Shown: piece by piece, positions 8,556 through 17,628 of the stretch
Numbering within the stretch: the stretch's first letter is position 1
Layout: each line of letters opens with the position of its first letter
The notes under the pieces: generated by a model
Seen by the model: only the letters and a program-made list of their open reading frames with translations
What the model was told of the DNA's origin: nothing
Databases searched by the model: none
Position numbers and translations under genes: made by a program
DNA from: Sulfitobacter sp. F26204
GTDB taxonomy: Bacteria; Pseudomonadota; Alphaproteobacteria; Rhodobacterales; Rhodobacteraceae
Reading direction: 5' to 3'
DNA length: 64,000 bases
Assembly: GCF_026410305.1 (NCBI RefSeq)
Contig: NZ_JAPMLQ010000002.1
Location: forward strand, 930,001-994,000

Positions 8556-9881
8556 ATGTCGTTCCTCTGGCTCAAACACTATATGCCGCGCGGTATTTAC
8601 GGGCGGGCCGCATTGATCCTGCTTTTGCCGGTGGTGATCATTCAATTGGTGGTCACGGTGCTTTTTGCGCAGCGTCATTTCGAAGGCGTGACACATCAGA
8701 TGGCCGATACGGTGCTGCGTGAGCTTGTTCTGGTGCAAGAGGAGATTGAAAAGGCCCCCAGCCGCTCGGCAGTCTCAAGGCAGGTATCAGAACGGCTCGA
8801 AGCGCTTGAAATCGGGGTTTTTCCTGTTGGAGCGTCAGACTTGCCACCTGGGAATAGGATGTTGTGGTACGATTATTCAGGGCGCGTTATTGCACAACGC
8901 TTCAAGAATATGCTTGCGGGGTTCCAGGCGGTCGATCTGACAAATGGCAGCCTGGTAAAGGTATTTGTGGCGTCGCCGAAGGGGGCAATGGAAATCCGAT
9001 TCGACCGACGACGCATCTCCGCGAGCAATCCGCACCAGCTTTTTGTCTATACGATTTTCTTTGGTGCATTGATGACGTTCATCGCTTTTGTTTATTTGCG
9101 TAATCAGTTGCGCCCGATCAAGCGGCTGGCTCTTGCGTCCGAGGCCTTCGGGCGTGGACGCCATGTGCCCTATTCACCCGCCGGTGCGGTTGAAGTGCGC
9201 AGCGCGGGGGCGGCCTTTGTGGACATGCGCAACCGGATCGAACGCCAGATCGAACAGCGCACCCTGATGTTGTCGGGGGTCAGCCATGACCTGCGCACAC
9301 CGCTTACGCGGATGCGGCTAAGCCTGTCGATGTTGGACGATGATGAGGCCACACCATTGTTGCAGGATGTGGATGACATGCAACGGATGCTGGATGAATT
9401 TCTTGATTTTGCCAAAGGTGCTGCCGAGGGCACGCCAGAGGCCGTCGTGCCGTTCGATCTTGTCACCGAGATAGTGAATGAGGCACAGCGTGGCGGACGT
9501 GATGTGAGTTTGTTGCCGGCTGAGGGCGACGGCACAGGTACGGTGATGCTGCGCCGCGTCGCGATCCGGCGTGCAGTCGACAACCTGATTTCCAATGCAG
9601 TGCGCTACGGTGCCCGGGCCGAGGTCTCTGTCATGTTGACCGACAAGACTTTGCGAATTCGTGTCGAAGACGATGGTCCCGGTATTCCCGAGGACCGCCG
9701 CGCCGAGGCAGCACGCCCCTTTACCCGGCTTGATCCTGCACGCAATCAGGACAAGGGCGGTGGTGTTGGTTTGGGGCTGGCCATTGCGACAGACATCGCA
9801 CGGGCGCACGGAGGTGTTCTACGTTTGGGGGAATCGCAGCGTCTGGGCGGTTTGAAGGCGGATATTGTCATCGCGCGATAG
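8556..9881 (+). CDS. EnvZ-like sensor histidine kinase
   Basis: Inner-membrane histidine kinase of 441 residues. Membrane segments lie at about 17-37 and 163-181, enclosing a periplasmic region of about 125 residues, followed by a HAMP domain. The H box GVSHDLRTPLTRMRLS puts the phospho-His at 244. The N box DNLISNAVRYGA, G1 DDGPGIPED and G2 GGGVGLGLAI complete the ATPase domain. The SHDLRTPLTRMRL form of the H box is that of EnvZ. I chose ATG 8556 because AAGG lies upstream and the hydrophobic start follows directly. No response regulator gene is next to it, so it is orphaned within this window. Confidence 0.9.
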   Translation: MSFLWLKHYMPRGIYGRAALILLLPVVIIQLVVTVLFAQRHFEGVTHQMADTVLRELVLVQEEIEKAPSRSAVSRQVSERLEALEIGVFPVGASDLPPGNRMLWYDYSGRVIAQRFKNMLAGFQAVDLTNGSLVKVFVASPKGAMEIRFDRRRISASNPHQLFVYTIFFGALMTFIAFVYLRNQLRPIKRLALASEAFGRGRHVPYSPAGAVEVRSAGAAFVDMRNRIERQIEQRTLMLSGVSHDLRTPLTRMRLSLSMLDDDEATPLLQDVDDMQRMLDEFLDFAKGAAEGTPEAVVPFDLVTEIVNEAQRGGRDVSLLPAEGDGTGTVMLRRVAIRRAVDNLISNAVRYGARAEVSVMLTDKTLRIRVEDDGPGIPEDRRAEAARPFTRLDPARNQDKGGGVGLGLAIATDIARAHGGVLRLGESQRLGGLKADIVIAR

Positions 9882-9967
9882 GTTTTTGCAACTTGGCGAC
9901 CCAGCGGAAGGATTGCAGCGCGGCCAGATCTTGATCACAGTTGCCAGACCCCAAGCCGGAGACTCCC

Positions 9968-10417
9968 ATGACACCCTATGAAATGATCAAAACCAACCTT
10001 GACAGCGCTGTACCGTTTGCCAGCCATGTGGGGGTCAAGTTGCTGGAGCTTGGTGATGGCGTTGCCAGCGCAGAGCTGGATCAACGAGAAGAGGTGTCCA
10101 ATCATATCAATTCAATGCATGCAGGCGCGATGTTCACGCTGGGAGAAGCGGCATCAGGGGCAGCCATGGCAGGGGCATTGGCACCAGTCATCCTGCAGAT
10201 GCGTCCGGTGGCTGCGGTGGCCAGTATCGCATTCAAGAAAGTTGCCAAGGGCAGGCTGACAGCCCATGCCAAAACCTCCCGAGAAGGCGCGGCGCTGATG
10301 GCTGCGATTGCGGATGATGGCAAGGTGACATTCGATGTCAGCGTCGAGATCCAAGACGCCAGCGGCGACACCGTCGTCGAGATGACCGTGAACTGGTATG
10401 TGAGCGCGGTAAGATAA
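9968..10417 (+). CDS. Hotdog-fold thioesterase-like protein (DUF4442/PaaI type)
   Basis: Product of 149 residues with a single hotdog domain. The HINSMHAGAMFTLGEAASG segment corresponds to the helix and active-site loop seen in PaaI and DUF4442 proteins. Members hydrolyse acyl-CoA thioesters or are of unknown activity. The start at 9968 is preceded by GGAG at a good spacing; a TTG nine codons upstream is less likely. The following 640 bases hold no clear gene. Confidence 0.75.
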   Translation: MTPYEMIKTNLDSAVPFASHVGVKLLELGDGVASAELDQREEVSNHINSMHAGAMFTLGEAASGAAMAGALAPVILQMRPVAAVASIAFKKVAKGRLTAHAKTSREGAALMAAIADDGKVTFDVSVEIQDASGDTVVEMTVNWYVSAVR

Positions 10418-11057
10418 GCCAGGCGCATCTTATCCAAGACCAAGGCAGCGCGTCGGAGACTGCTATGTACGTCAGCCTTGAACGAACCTGACATGGTTTT
10501 CCGCCCCATCGGTTTTGTTGCTTGTTAATGGTTGGAACATGCGCGTTGGTTGGGGTTTTCGCCTGTTCAGCCCAGGACCACTGGGCGCTGCCTTCCACGG
10601 TCGTTACGGAACAATCGATTCCGTGGTAAAGGAAACTGATGCGTGACCACTGTGATCAACCCATTTCACATGTGAGGCATAGCTGCTCGATGCGCCGATT
10701 GGGCGTGGAAAGGGTAGCGTCAGGCGATTGGCCATGCCCGAAAACACTGCTTAGCGCGCATGTCTGTTGGGGGCCGTGATACCCGCGATGTTCAACTCTT
10801 TTATGGTGAAAGGCCGACCTTGGGGCGTATTGAAATTTCGCCCACCTGCTTGCAGCCGACCGGGCCTTGAGGGCAATTTTCACGAATTCAACCGACAGCC
10901 CATTGGCAGGGATAAATGTGAAAATACCTTTGGGCATATGTCGCGAAGATCTAGGCGGATTCGCGGCCAGATCCGCCAGAAGTCGGTCCCATAGTCATTC
11001 AGTGGTTCAATGAACTTTTTGGTAATTCGACGGTTCCAGCTAAGATACTGAAAGGCT
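10418..11057. other. Gene-poor stretch of about 640 bases
   Basis: I see no convincing gene here. Short frames on both strands (for instance a leftward frame at 10656-10937) have no ribosome binding site, no recognisable motif and unconvincing composition. The stretch may hold the promoter side of tRNA-Ile or decayed coding sequence. No inverted terminal repeats of an insertion sequence were found by eye. Confidence 0.4.
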
Positions 11058-11134
11058 TGGTAGGCCCGGCAGGACTTGAACCCGCAACCAAAGCGTTATG
11101 AGCGCTCTGCTCTAACCAGTTGAGCTACAGGCCC
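11058..11134 (-). tRNA. tRNA with anticodon CAT, probably tRNA-Ile2
   Basis: Full 77-base cloverleaf with encoded CCA. The acceptor stem GGGCCTG pairs with CGGGCCT, the anticodon stem is GAGCG/CGCTT and the loop CTCATAA gives anticodon CAT. It is not the initiator: position 1 pairs, and the three G-C pairs of the initiator anticodon stem are absent. The body looks like tRNA-Ile2, whose C34 is modified to lysidine, but elongator Met cannot be excluded by eye. Confidence 0.85.
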
Positions 11135-11312
11135 ACCACGGGCGTTGGGTAAGCCGCGATGAAACATTCGTCAAGACCTTGCGTGGGTTCGGCGTTCCGG
11201 TTTGCAAAGACCCATCGCAGGACAGGCGGCGTGAATCCGGTGATGGCAGTGGTTGCTTGGGTCGGGTTGATCGGGTATCGCAGCGACATTGTCTGGAAAC
11301 TGGGGATTGAGC

Positions 11313-12353
11313 ATGACAAAAAACGGTATCACCTATGCGGATGCGGGCGTGGATATCGACGCTGGCAATGCGTTGGTTGAACGGATCAAACCTGCGGCCA
11401 AACGTACCCAGCGGCCGGGCACGATGGCGGGTCTTGGTGGATTTGGTGCATTGTTCGACCTGAAAGCAGCAGGGTTTGTCGATCCGATTCTGGTGGCGGC
11501 GACGGATGGTGTTGGCACCAAACTGCGTATTGCTATTGATACAGGAAATGTTGACGGCATCGGCGTTGATCTGGTTGCCATGTGTGTGAACGATTTGGTG
11601 TGTCAAGGTGCAGAGCCATTGTTTTTTCTGGATTATTTTGCAACGGGCAAGCTGGAGCTGGATCAGGCGACCCGTATCATCGAAGGCATCGCCGCGGGTT
11701 GCGAAGCGTCCGGCTGCGCTTTGATCGGAGGTGAAACTGCTGAGATGCCCGGCATGTATCACGCAGGCGATTTTGATCTTGCAGGTTTTTCCGTCGGCGC
11801 GATGGAGCGCGGTGCGGAGCTGCCACGCGGGGTGGCCGAGGGTGACATCTTGTTGGGTTTGCCCAGTGACGGTGTGCATTCCAACGGCTATTCGCTGGTG
11901 CGTAAGATTGTCGAGATTTCAGGCCTTGGCTGGGAGGATCGCTCACCCTGGAATGAGGAGACCTTGGGAGCGGCGTTGCTGACACCGACGCGGCTTTACG
12001 TCAAGGGGGCTGTTGCAGCCTTGCGCCGCGATTGCTTGCAAGCGCTTGCGCATATTACGGGTGGCGGCTTGACCGAGAACCTTCCGCGTGTGCTGCCCGA
12101 AGGGCTGGGGGCGAAAATCGATCTGGAGACCTGGACTTTACCACCTGTTTTCAAATGGTTGTCCCAAACTGGCGGAATTTCCGAAGCTGAGATGCTCAAG
12201 ACCTTTAATACCGGTGTTGGCATGGTTGCCGTCGTACCGCAGGACAAGGTCTCTGATGCCAAGGAAGCTTTTGCCAGTGACGGACACGTGGCGTTTGAAA
12301 TGGGCCGGATCATCAAAGGCGCAGGCGTGCATTATACGGGTGCTCTGCTTTGA
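11313..12353 (+). CDS. purM: Phosphoribosylformylglycinamidine cyclo-ligase (AIR synthetase)
   Basis: ATP-dependent ring closure of FGAM to AIR in purine synthesis. The 346-residue product shows the family start [14 protein letters not shown], the [10 protein letters not shown] loop, the [12 protein letters not shown] motif and the [17 protein letters not shown] segment. ATG 11313 is chosen over an in-frame upstream TTG because the family N-terminus begins there. The stop codon overlaps the TTG start of purN, so the two are translationally coupled. Confidence 0.96.
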   Translation: MTKNGITYADAGVDIDAGNALVERIKPAAKRTQRPGTMAGLGGFGALFDLKAAGFVDPILVAATDGVGTKLRIAIDTGNVDGIGVDLVAMCVNDLVCQGAEPLFFLDYFATGKLELDQATRIIEGIAAGCEASGCALIGGETAEMPGMYHAGDFDLAGFSVGAMERGAELPRGVAEGDILLGLPSDGVHSNGYSLVRKIVEISGLGWEDRSPWNEETLGAALLTPTRLYVKGAVAALRRDCLQALAHITGGGLTENLPRVLPEGLGAKIDLETWTLPPVFKWLSQTGGISEAEMLKTFNTGVGMVAVVPQDKVSDAKEAFASDGHVAFEMGRIIKGAGVHYTGALL

Positions 12354-12946
12354 CAAAGCGGGTTGCGATCTTCCTTTCTGGTGGCGGTTCAAACATGCGT
12401 GCACTGGTCGAGGACATGCAGGGCGATCACCCGGCGCGACCCTGTGTTGTGCTTTCAAATCAGGCGGAAGCCGGTGGGATCGCTTGGGCAAGAGAGCAGG
12501 GTATCGCGACAGAAGTGGTGGACCATCGTCCGTTTGCCGGCGACAGGGTGCAGTTTGAAACCGCAATAAGCGCGGCCCTAACGCCGCATCAGCCAGACAT
12601 CATCTGCCTTGCCGGATTCATGCGGAAACTGACGGCCGGGTTTACCGATCAGTGGGCGGGAAAAATGATCAACATTCATCCCTCATTGTTACCGAAATAT
12701 AAAGGGTTGCATACGCATCGCCGTGTACTGGATGAAGGCGATGCGCAACATGGTTGCACCGTGCACGAGGTCACGGCGGCGCTGGATGATGGTCCGATCC
12801 TTGGCCAAGCTGTCTTGTCTGTTGCGGTGGATGACTCAGCACAGTCGCTGGCAGAGCGGGTTTTGGTGCTTGAGCATAAACTGTACCCTGCCGTTTTACG
12901 CCGTTTTGCCGATGGGGATCGCAGGCCAGTGATGTTGACAGGTTGA
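12350..12946 (+). CDS. purN: Phosphoribosylglycinamide formyltransferase
   Basis: Folate-dependent GAR transformylase of 198 residues. Landmarks are [15 protein letters not shown] at the start, the AGFMRKL segment and the catalytic [18 protein letters not shown], with the Asn-His pair, followed by the HGCTVHEV stretch. The start is a TTG that shares bases with the purM stop (TTGA), and there is no competing ATG before the conserved N-terminal strand. This implies termination-reinitiation coupling with purM. Confidence 0.95.
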   Translation: MTKRVAIFLSGGGSNMRALVEDMQGDHPARPCVVLSNQAEAGGIAWAREQGIATEVVDHRPFAGDRVQFETAISAALTPHQPDIICLAGFMRKLTAGFTDQWAGKMINIHPSLLPKYKGLHTHRRVLDEGDAQHGCTVHEVTAALDDGPILGQAVLSVAVDDSAQSLAERVLVLEHKLYPAVLRRFADGDRRPVMLTG

Positions 12947-13016
12947 CTGGTCAATTCCCGGTTCGTGCTGTAGCTGTTGGGCGATCTGCACCACCCTTTC
13001 TTCGCGAAGTGAATTC

Positions 13017-14174
13017 ATGAGAACAATAACAACGACAGCCGACCTCGCCGAATTTTGCAGCCAAGCCGCAGAACATCCCTATGTCACTCTGGACACCGAA
13101 TTTCTGCGCGAACGTACTTATTATTCGAAACTTTGCCTTGTGCAGCTGGCGATGCCCGGCAGCGATGACAGCAACGCGGTTCTGCTGGATCCGCTGGCAG
13201 ACGGTATTTCGCTCGAGCCGCTTTATGACCTCTTTCGTGATTCATCGGTGGTCAAGGTTTTTCATGCGGCGCGTCAGGATCTTGAAATCTTTTTTGTCGA
13301 TGCGCAGGTTTTTCCCGAACCGCTGTTTGATACCCAGGTCGCGGCGATGGTCTGTGGATTTGGCGAACAGGTGGGCTATGAAACGCTGGTGCGAAAGATC
13401 TGCAATGAGGGTGTGGATAAATCCTCGCGCTTTACCGATTGGTCGCGCCGTCCGTTGTCAGACGCACAAAAGAAATATGCTTTGGCGGATGTTACCCATT
13501 TGCGGCAGATATACGAATTCTTGGCCGGGAAGCTGGAAGAAAGCGGGCGTGGCCGTTGGGTACAGGAGGAACTGACCACCCTCACGTCGCCCGAAACCTA
13601 CGTCACTGCGCCGCAGGACGCCTGGAAACGGGTCAAGACCCGGACAAATTCGCCGAAGTTTCTGGGCATCGTACGCGAATTGGCAGCTTTCCGCGAGGCT
13701 TATGCCCAGGCGCGCAACATCCCGCGCAACCGTGTTTACAAAGATGACGCACTTGTTGAACTGGCCAGTCTCAAGCCCTCCAACCATGAAGAGCTTGGCC
13801 GCGCCCGGCTCTTGCTACGCGAAGGACGTAAAGGAGAGATTGCCGACGGTATCTTGCAAAGCGTAGCGAAGGGGATCAAGACAAAGGCAGAAGACCTGCC
13901 CAAGCCAGACCGTAGCCGCGACAAGCTGCATGTAAACCCGGCGCTGGCGGACCTATTGAGAGTCTTGCTCAAGGCGAAAACCGAACAGGCAGGTGTGGCG
14001 GCCAAGCTGATTGCCCCTGCTGCTGATCTGGACGGAATCGCAGCCGGCATGCGGGATGTGCCGGCATTGCGCGGGTGGCGTTTCGAGGTATTTGGCAATG
14101 ACGCTCTGCGTCTGTGCAAGGGCGAGATTGCTTTGACGGCCAAGGGTAATGACATCAAGCTTGTTGATGTATGA
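13017..14174 (+). CDS. rnd: Ribonuclease D
   Basis: 3'-5' exoribonuclease involved in tRNA and structured-RNA 3' maturation. The 385-residue product has the DEDDy exonuclease motifs TLDTEFLRERTYY, FHAARQDLEIFF and KKYALADVTHLRQIY, followed by an HRDC domain (about 210-290; RNIPRNRVYKDDALVELA). The length fits the family. It stands 70 bases after purN and may share that transcript. Confidence 0.95.
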   Translation: MRTITTTADLAEFCSQAAEHPYVTLDTEFLRERTYYSKLCLVQLAMPGSDDSNAVLLDPLADGISLEPLYDLFRDSSVVKVFHAARQDLEIFFVDAQVFPEPLFDTQVAAMVCGFGEQVGYETLVRKICNEGVDKSSRFTDWSRRPLSDAQKKYALADVTHLRQIYEFLAGKLEESGRGRWVQEELTTLTSPETYVTAPQDAWKRVKTRTNSPKFLGIVRELAAFREAYAQARNIPRNRVYKDDALVELASLKPSNHEELGRARLLLREGRKGEIADGILQSVAKGIKTKAEDLPKPDRSRDKLHVNPALADLLRVLLKAKTEQAGVAAKLIAPAADLDGIAAGMRDVPALRGWRFEVFGNDALRLCKGEIALTAKGNDIKLVDV

Positions 14175-14213
14175 GGTCGTGATTGATGCGAAAATCAAAC
14201 AATGGGGTAAACC

Positions 14214-14564
14214 ATGACAGAAATTAAAAGATACCACGGCAACCAACGCATGAGCCAGATCGTCACCCACGCTGGGACGGTTTACCTGGCGGGGCAGGTT
14301 GGCACTGCCGGCGCGAGCGTGGCAAAGCAGACGCAGGAGTGTCTGGACAAGGTTGACGCCTTGTTGGCCGAAATCGGATCCGACAAGAGCCGGATCCTGC
14401 AAGCGGTGATCTGGCTTGATAGTATGGATGATTTTGCTGAAATGAACGCGGTCTGGGATGCCTGGGTCCCGGAGGGTCATGCCCCGGCGCGGGCCTGCGG
14501 GGAAGCCAAGCTGGCGCGGCCAGAATTTACGGTGGAAATCATCGTAACGGCGGCATTGGCGTAG
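14214..14564 (+). CDS. RidA-family protein (YjgF/YER057c/UK114 superfamily)
   Basis: Small 116-residue protein of the Rid superfamily. Canonical RidA hydrolyses reactive enamine/imine intermediates formed by PLP enzymes. The family landmarks are VYLAGQVG near residue 25, the [15 protein letters not shown] helix, and the late [19 protein letters not shown], where the conserved Arg lies. The subfamily (RidA or one of the Rid1-7 groups) cannot be decided by eye. It follows rnd with a 39-base gap. Confidence 0.85.
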   Translation: MTEIKRYHGNQRMSQIVTHAGTVYLAGQVGTAGASVAKQTQECLDKVDALLAEIGSDKSRILQAVIWLDSMDDFAEMNAVWDAWVPEGHAPARACGEAKLARPEFTVEIIVTAALA

Positions 14565-14587
14565 GGTCTCCACCTTTTGCACAACTA

Positions 14588-14631
14588 ATGCCTCAATGCA
14601 CCGGTGTCCTGTTTTCGGCGTGTTGAGGCAT
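14588..14631. terminator. Long hairpin between convergent genes
   Basis: A perfect 9-bp inverted repeat ATGCCTCAA / TTGAGGCAT, with a further paired inner part (TGCACCG with CGGCGTG, one mismatch), sits between the ends of the ridA-family gene and a leftward lipoprotein gene. There is no T run, so it is a candidate bidirectional terminator or RNA stabiliser rather than a classical terminator. Confidence 0.5.
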
Positions 14632-14662
14632 GGTGTCGCGGCAATCGCAGATGTGAAAGACC

Positions 14663-15181
14663 TTAGCGGCGTGCGACCTGTGCGTTGAGTTGCCCTTCGA
14701 CTCGGATACGACGGACCCCTGCAAGCTGCTGATCGGTCAAGGGGCGTGCTGCGATCACTTCACGGGTAGGTTTACTGCCAATCGGCGTCTGCTGTTTGGG
14801 CCGGATACCTTCCAGACGATAGGTCAGAACCCCATCAACAGGTTTTTCCTCTTCGTTTGCCGGTGTCAGTTGCACAGCGTAGATGCCTTGCCGCGCAGCG
14901 AGACCGGTCGCACGCACGATGGCACCGCCGGGCACACGTTCTATTGTCAGATTGGTAACCTGTTCGAAGGGACGGCCTTCGTAGACTTCTTCGCTGGATC
15001 GGCGTTTGGCAAACAAGCCGCTGCGCGTCGGGATCAGGGGATTGGTGTTTTCGACCGTGGCGACGGGCTCTGATCGGGACTGGCCGAACCAGTTCAGCGG
15101 ATTCACCCGGCTTTCGCGGATTGACGCGCAGGCCCCCAGAACGAGGGTTGCCGAAAGGAGTAGGGGGAGTGTCTTGCACAT
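14663..15181 (-). CDS. Putative lipoprotein of unknown function
   Basis: Product of 172 residues with a signal peptide and lipobox: MCKTLPLLLSATLVLGACAS, so Cys18 would be lipidated. The mature part has no motif I recognise; it starts RESRVNPLNWFG, and a similar sequence occurs in hypothetical lipoproteins of related bacteria as far as I recall. The position of Ser/Ile after the Cys suggests outer-membrane sorting. It is transcribed divergently from sufE. Confidence 0.75.
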   Translation of the reverse strand: MCKTLPLLLSATLVLGACASIRESRVNPLNWFGQSRSEPVATVENTNPLIPTRSGLFAKRRSSEEVYEGRPFEQVTNLTIERVPGGAIVRATGLAARQGIYAVQLTPANEEEKPVDGVLTYRLEGIRPKQQTPIGSKPTREVIAARPLTDQQLAGVRRIRVEGQLNAQVARR

Positions 15182-15302
15182 GAGGGCTGCCTTGGAAATT
15201 CGCTTGAGGATTTGAGTATCCTATCCCGCTGGGCTTGGGAAGGGGCTGGACCTTTGGCGGAGGCGGTCCTAGGTCTTGGGGGAATTTCGCAGAAGGTGTC
15301 GG

Positions 15303-15710
15303 ATGGCCAACGCAGCATTTGAAGAACTTGTCGAGGATTTCGAGTTTCTTGACGATTGGGAAGATCGCTATCGTCATGTGATTGAACAGGGCAAGGCGAT
15401 GGAAGCGCTGGAAGAGGCATTGCGCGTCCCTGCCACCAAGGTCGACGGCTGTGCGTCGCAGGTCTGGTTGCATGCACAAATCGAGGATGGACGCCTGCAT
15501 TTTGATGGCGCGTCGGATGCCATGATCGTTTCCGGACTGATTGCGCTGCTTCGGACCTTGTATAACGGGTTGTCACCTGAGCAGGTGCTTGCCGTGGATG
15601 CGAGGGCAGAGATGGCGCGGTTGGGGTTGAATGAACATCTTTCGGCGCAGCGTTCCAATGGATTGCGCGCAATGATCGAAAGAATACGCGAAACGGCAGC
15701 AGCGCTGTAG
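15303..15710 (+). CDS. sufE: SufE-family cysteine desulfuration protein
   Basis: Sulfur-acceptor protein that takes persulfide from a SufS-type cysteine desulfurase. The 135-residue product has the catalytic loop TKVDGCASQVWL with Cys50, and the usual DDWEDRYRHVIEQGK start. ATG 15303 is chosen, with AAGG upstream; the in-frame upstream extension lacks family resemblance. No other suf genes lie in this window, so it is a detached copy. Confidence 0.92.
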   Translation: MANAAFEELVEDFEFLDDWEDRYRHVIEQGKAMEALEEALRVPATKVDGCASQVWLHAQIEDGRLHFDGASDAMIVSGLIALLRTLYNGLSPEQVLAVDARAEMARLGLNEHLSAQRSNGLRAMIERIRETAAAL

Positions 15711-15773
15711 TCGCTTTCTTGGTGAACTACTGATGTGGCAGAAGCTGTTGCTGCGTCTTTTCGCAGGTCATGA

Positions 15774-15831
15774 GGGGCGCTGCCCCGTCGCGCAAGCGCG
15801 ACTCCCCGCGGTTCTTAAGGCCAAAAAGAAC
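15774..15831 (+). repeat. Dispersed intergenic repeat, copy 2
   Basis: Between the converging sufE and DUF1638 genes. It reads GGGGCGCTGCCCC, a short spacer containing the small palindrome GTCGCGCAAGCGCGAC, then CCCCGCGGTTCTTAAGGC and CAAAAAGAA. It agrees closely in order and sequence with the copy at 41148-41190. The GGGGC/GCCCC part can itself fold. Confidence 0.65.
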
Positions 15832-15836
15832 AGCAC

Positions 15837-16472
15837 CTAAAGGCGGGCGAGGGTGGTTTGCAAATCCCCATAGCCTGTGAAACGGCGTTCAAAGGCAAGG
15901 CCGAGGCGCGCCGCGCATTCTCTGGCCTTGTCAGTCAGTGCGGGATCGTCTGTCTGGGCCTGGTAGATCAGTTTTTCGTAGTTGCCAAAATACATTTCGC
16001 GCAGATCGGGATGGCGGTCCAGCCCCATGGGTTTCCAGATAAAGGCATCAAATTGGCGCACAAGAAAATCGGTGAGATAAAAGCAGGTAAACTCCTGATC
16101 AGCTTTCGCGGCAAAGGCTGCGTTGCCTTCGAAAAAGCTGTAGCAATGAGGCCCTGCAACCATTTCCACGCCCATTTCCGCGCAGGCCGCTTCCAGTAAG
16201 CCACCGGTGCCGCAATCGGCATAAACGATGAAGATCTGGTCGTAGGAGGCATGGTGCTTGGCCACGGTATCGCGCACGGCCTGGGTGATTTTTTCCGGGT
16301 GAAGATGCAGATTTGCAGGCAGGCAGGTCAGATCAAGGTGGGTCCAGCCGTTCATGGCCTTCAGATCAAGGATTTCTCGGGCCAAGGCACCGCAAGCGAC
16401 CAACAGGATCTGGCCCTTTGCCTCTGCGAGGGGCAGGCCCGCTTCGGCCAGCTCTGTATCGGATGGGATCAT
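15837..16472 (-). CDS. DUF1638 protein, linked to the split methionine synthase
   Basis: Soluble 211-residue DUF1638 protein. The visible features are QILLVACGALAREIL near the N-terminus, the HLDLTCLPANLHLHPEKI segment and FIVYADCGTGG, with several conserved Cys and His residues. From memory, DUF1638 genes near corrinoid methionine-synthase parts are needed for methionine synthesis in Phaeobacter, probably to support cobalamin reactivation; the mechanism is not known to me. The ATG at 16472 overlaps the TGA of the small membrane protein gene upstream (ATGA), so the long upstream extension of the frame is not used. Confidence 0.85.
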   Translation of the reverse strand: MIPSDTELAEAGLPLAEAKGQILLVACGALAREILDLKAMNGWTHLDLTCLPANLHLHPEKITQAVRDTVAKHHASYDQIFIVYADCGTGGLLEAACAEMGVEMVAGPHCYSFFEGNAAFAAKADQEFTCFYLTDFLVRQFDAFIWKPMGLDRHPDLREMYFGNYEKLIYQAQTDDPALTDKARECAARLGLAFERRFTGYGDLQTTLARL

Positions 16473-16624
16473 GGCCACAGTACCCTGACGGTGCCAGCGG
16501 CAAGCAGAAAGACGGGCAATACTGCAAGGTCCAGTCCGGCATCGCCAAGGAGCAGCAGCCAGAGCGTCACAGCGGCGGCGATCAAGGCACCTGCAAAGAT
16601 CAGAAAGAACCGGCGGGCAGGCAT
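16469..16624 (-). CDS. Small membrane protein (51 aa) coupled to DUF1638
   Basis: A 51-residue frame, MPARRFFLIF through VRVLWP, with two hydrophobic segments (about 6-26 and 32-47) and a positive N-terminus. AGGAG lies just before the ATG, and its stop overlaps the DUF1638 start by ATGA. It is too short for most gene callers. Function unknown; the coupling puts it in the methionine-synthase operon, perhaps as a membrane anchor or accessory. Confidence 0.7.
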   Translation of the reverse strand: MPARRFFLIFAGALIAAAVTLWLLLLGDAGLDLAVLPVFLLAAGTVRVLWP

Positions 16625-16642
16625 GGCGGTCTCCTTGTTGCT

Positions 16643-16762
16643 TTACACGACGGGCGCGGGGGGGCCGTCGAGGAAATTGCGGCGCGACGCAGTGCCGAGG
16701 ATCACCGGTCGGTCCAGCAGGATCAGGCCGGTTTCGCCTGGTTGTGCTTGCGTCCCATCCAT
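16643..16762 (-). CDS. Possible 39-residue ORF overlapping the corrinoid gene end
   Basis: In the frame offset from the end of the corrinoid gene there is a 39-codon ORF containing ILLDRPVILGTASRRNFLDG. The sequence looks protein-like and fills the gap before the small membrane gene. Against it, AAGGA lies directly against the ATG and no homologue comes to mind. Treat as doubtful. Confidence 0.25.
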   Translation of the reverse strand: MDGTQAQPGETGLILLDRPVILGTASRRNFLDGPPAPVV

Positions 16763-17424
16763 TCCTTGGCGGTTTCAACAGCCACGGCCGCATCGCGACA
16801 ATAGGCATCCGCGCCGATGGCTTTGCCGAACTCTTCGTTCAGGGGAGCACCACCGACCAATACGATATAGTCGTCGCGCTTGCCCTGTTCAATGAGCGTG
16901 TCGATCACGACTTTCATGTAGGGCATCGTGGTTGTCAGCAGAGCTGACATGCCAAGGATGTCGGCCCCTTCGGTTTCAAGCGAATCCAGATAGTTTTCGA
17001 CAGGATTATTGATTCCGAGATCGACCACTTCAAAACCCGCACCCTCCATCATCATCCCGACCAGGTTCTTGCCGATGTCGTGAATGTCGCCCTTTACGGT
17101 GCCGATGACCATCTTGCCGACCCGTGGTGCGCCGGTTTCAGCCAGCAGCGGCTTGAGGATGGCCATGCCGCCTTTCATTGCATTGGCAGCAAGCAGAACC
17201 TCGGGAACGAACAGAATACCATCGCGGAAGTCGGCACCGACGATGGTCATGCCACCGACCAGCGCTTTGGTCAGTACATCATAGGGTTCCCATTTGCGTT
17301 CCAGCAGGATCTCAACGCCTTCTTCGATCTCTTCCTTGAGGCCGTCATACAGATCGTCAAACATCTGTTGGACAAGCTCTTCGTCGTCGAGTTCGGACAG
17401 GATGATTTCATCTTCGTCTGACAT
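16723..17424 (-). CDS. Corrinoid-binding protein, cobalamin module of a split methionine synthase
   Basis: Product of 233 residues: a helical cap (about 10-95) followed by a B12-binding Rossmann domain. The lower-ligand motif GTVKGDIHDIGKNLV near residue 107 carries the Asp-x-His-x-x-Gly triad, and VGGAPLNEEF closes the domain. This is the layout of the MetH cap plus B12 modules and of MtbC/MtaC-like proteins. The second ATG (17424) is chosen because GAGGAA then lies 6 bases upstream, whereas it abuts the first. DUF1638 downstream and the homocysteine methyltransferase 1.3 kb away point to methionine synthesis rather than methanol or amine metabolism. Confidence 0.9.
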   Translation of the reverse strand: MSDEDEIILSELDDEELVQQMFDDLYDGLKEEIEEGVEILLERKWEPYDVLTKALVGGMTIVGADFRDGILFVPEVLLAANAMKGGMAILKPLLAETGAPRVGKMVIGTVKGDIHDIGKNLVGMMMEGAGFEVVDLGINNPVENYLDSLETEGADILGMSALLTTTMPYMKVVIDTLIEQGKRDDYIVLVGGAPLNEEFGKAIGADAYCRDAAVAVETAKEWMGRKHNQAKPA

Positions 17425-17628
17425 CTGCATTTCCTCTATGCGGTTCTGGCGGGCCCTGGGCCTGTGGCTACTTTTGTCACGGAAAGCGTCGAATTGACAC
17501 GCAAATTACGACATCAACTGGAGTTTCAGCGACGCATTATTCTCACGATTATCATGAATTTCTTGCATGCAGACAGAGGGATAGGGAATGGCGGTTGTGT
17601 CTGTTCTCTTTTTGTTCCAGATTGGCGC

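Noticed and set aside
10656..10937. Transposase remnant
   Set aside because: The frame has no catalytic motif and no flanking inverted repeats were found.
11058..11134. Initiator tRNA-Met
   Set aside because: The first base pair of the acceptor is formed and the three G-C pairs of the initiator anticodon stem are missing.
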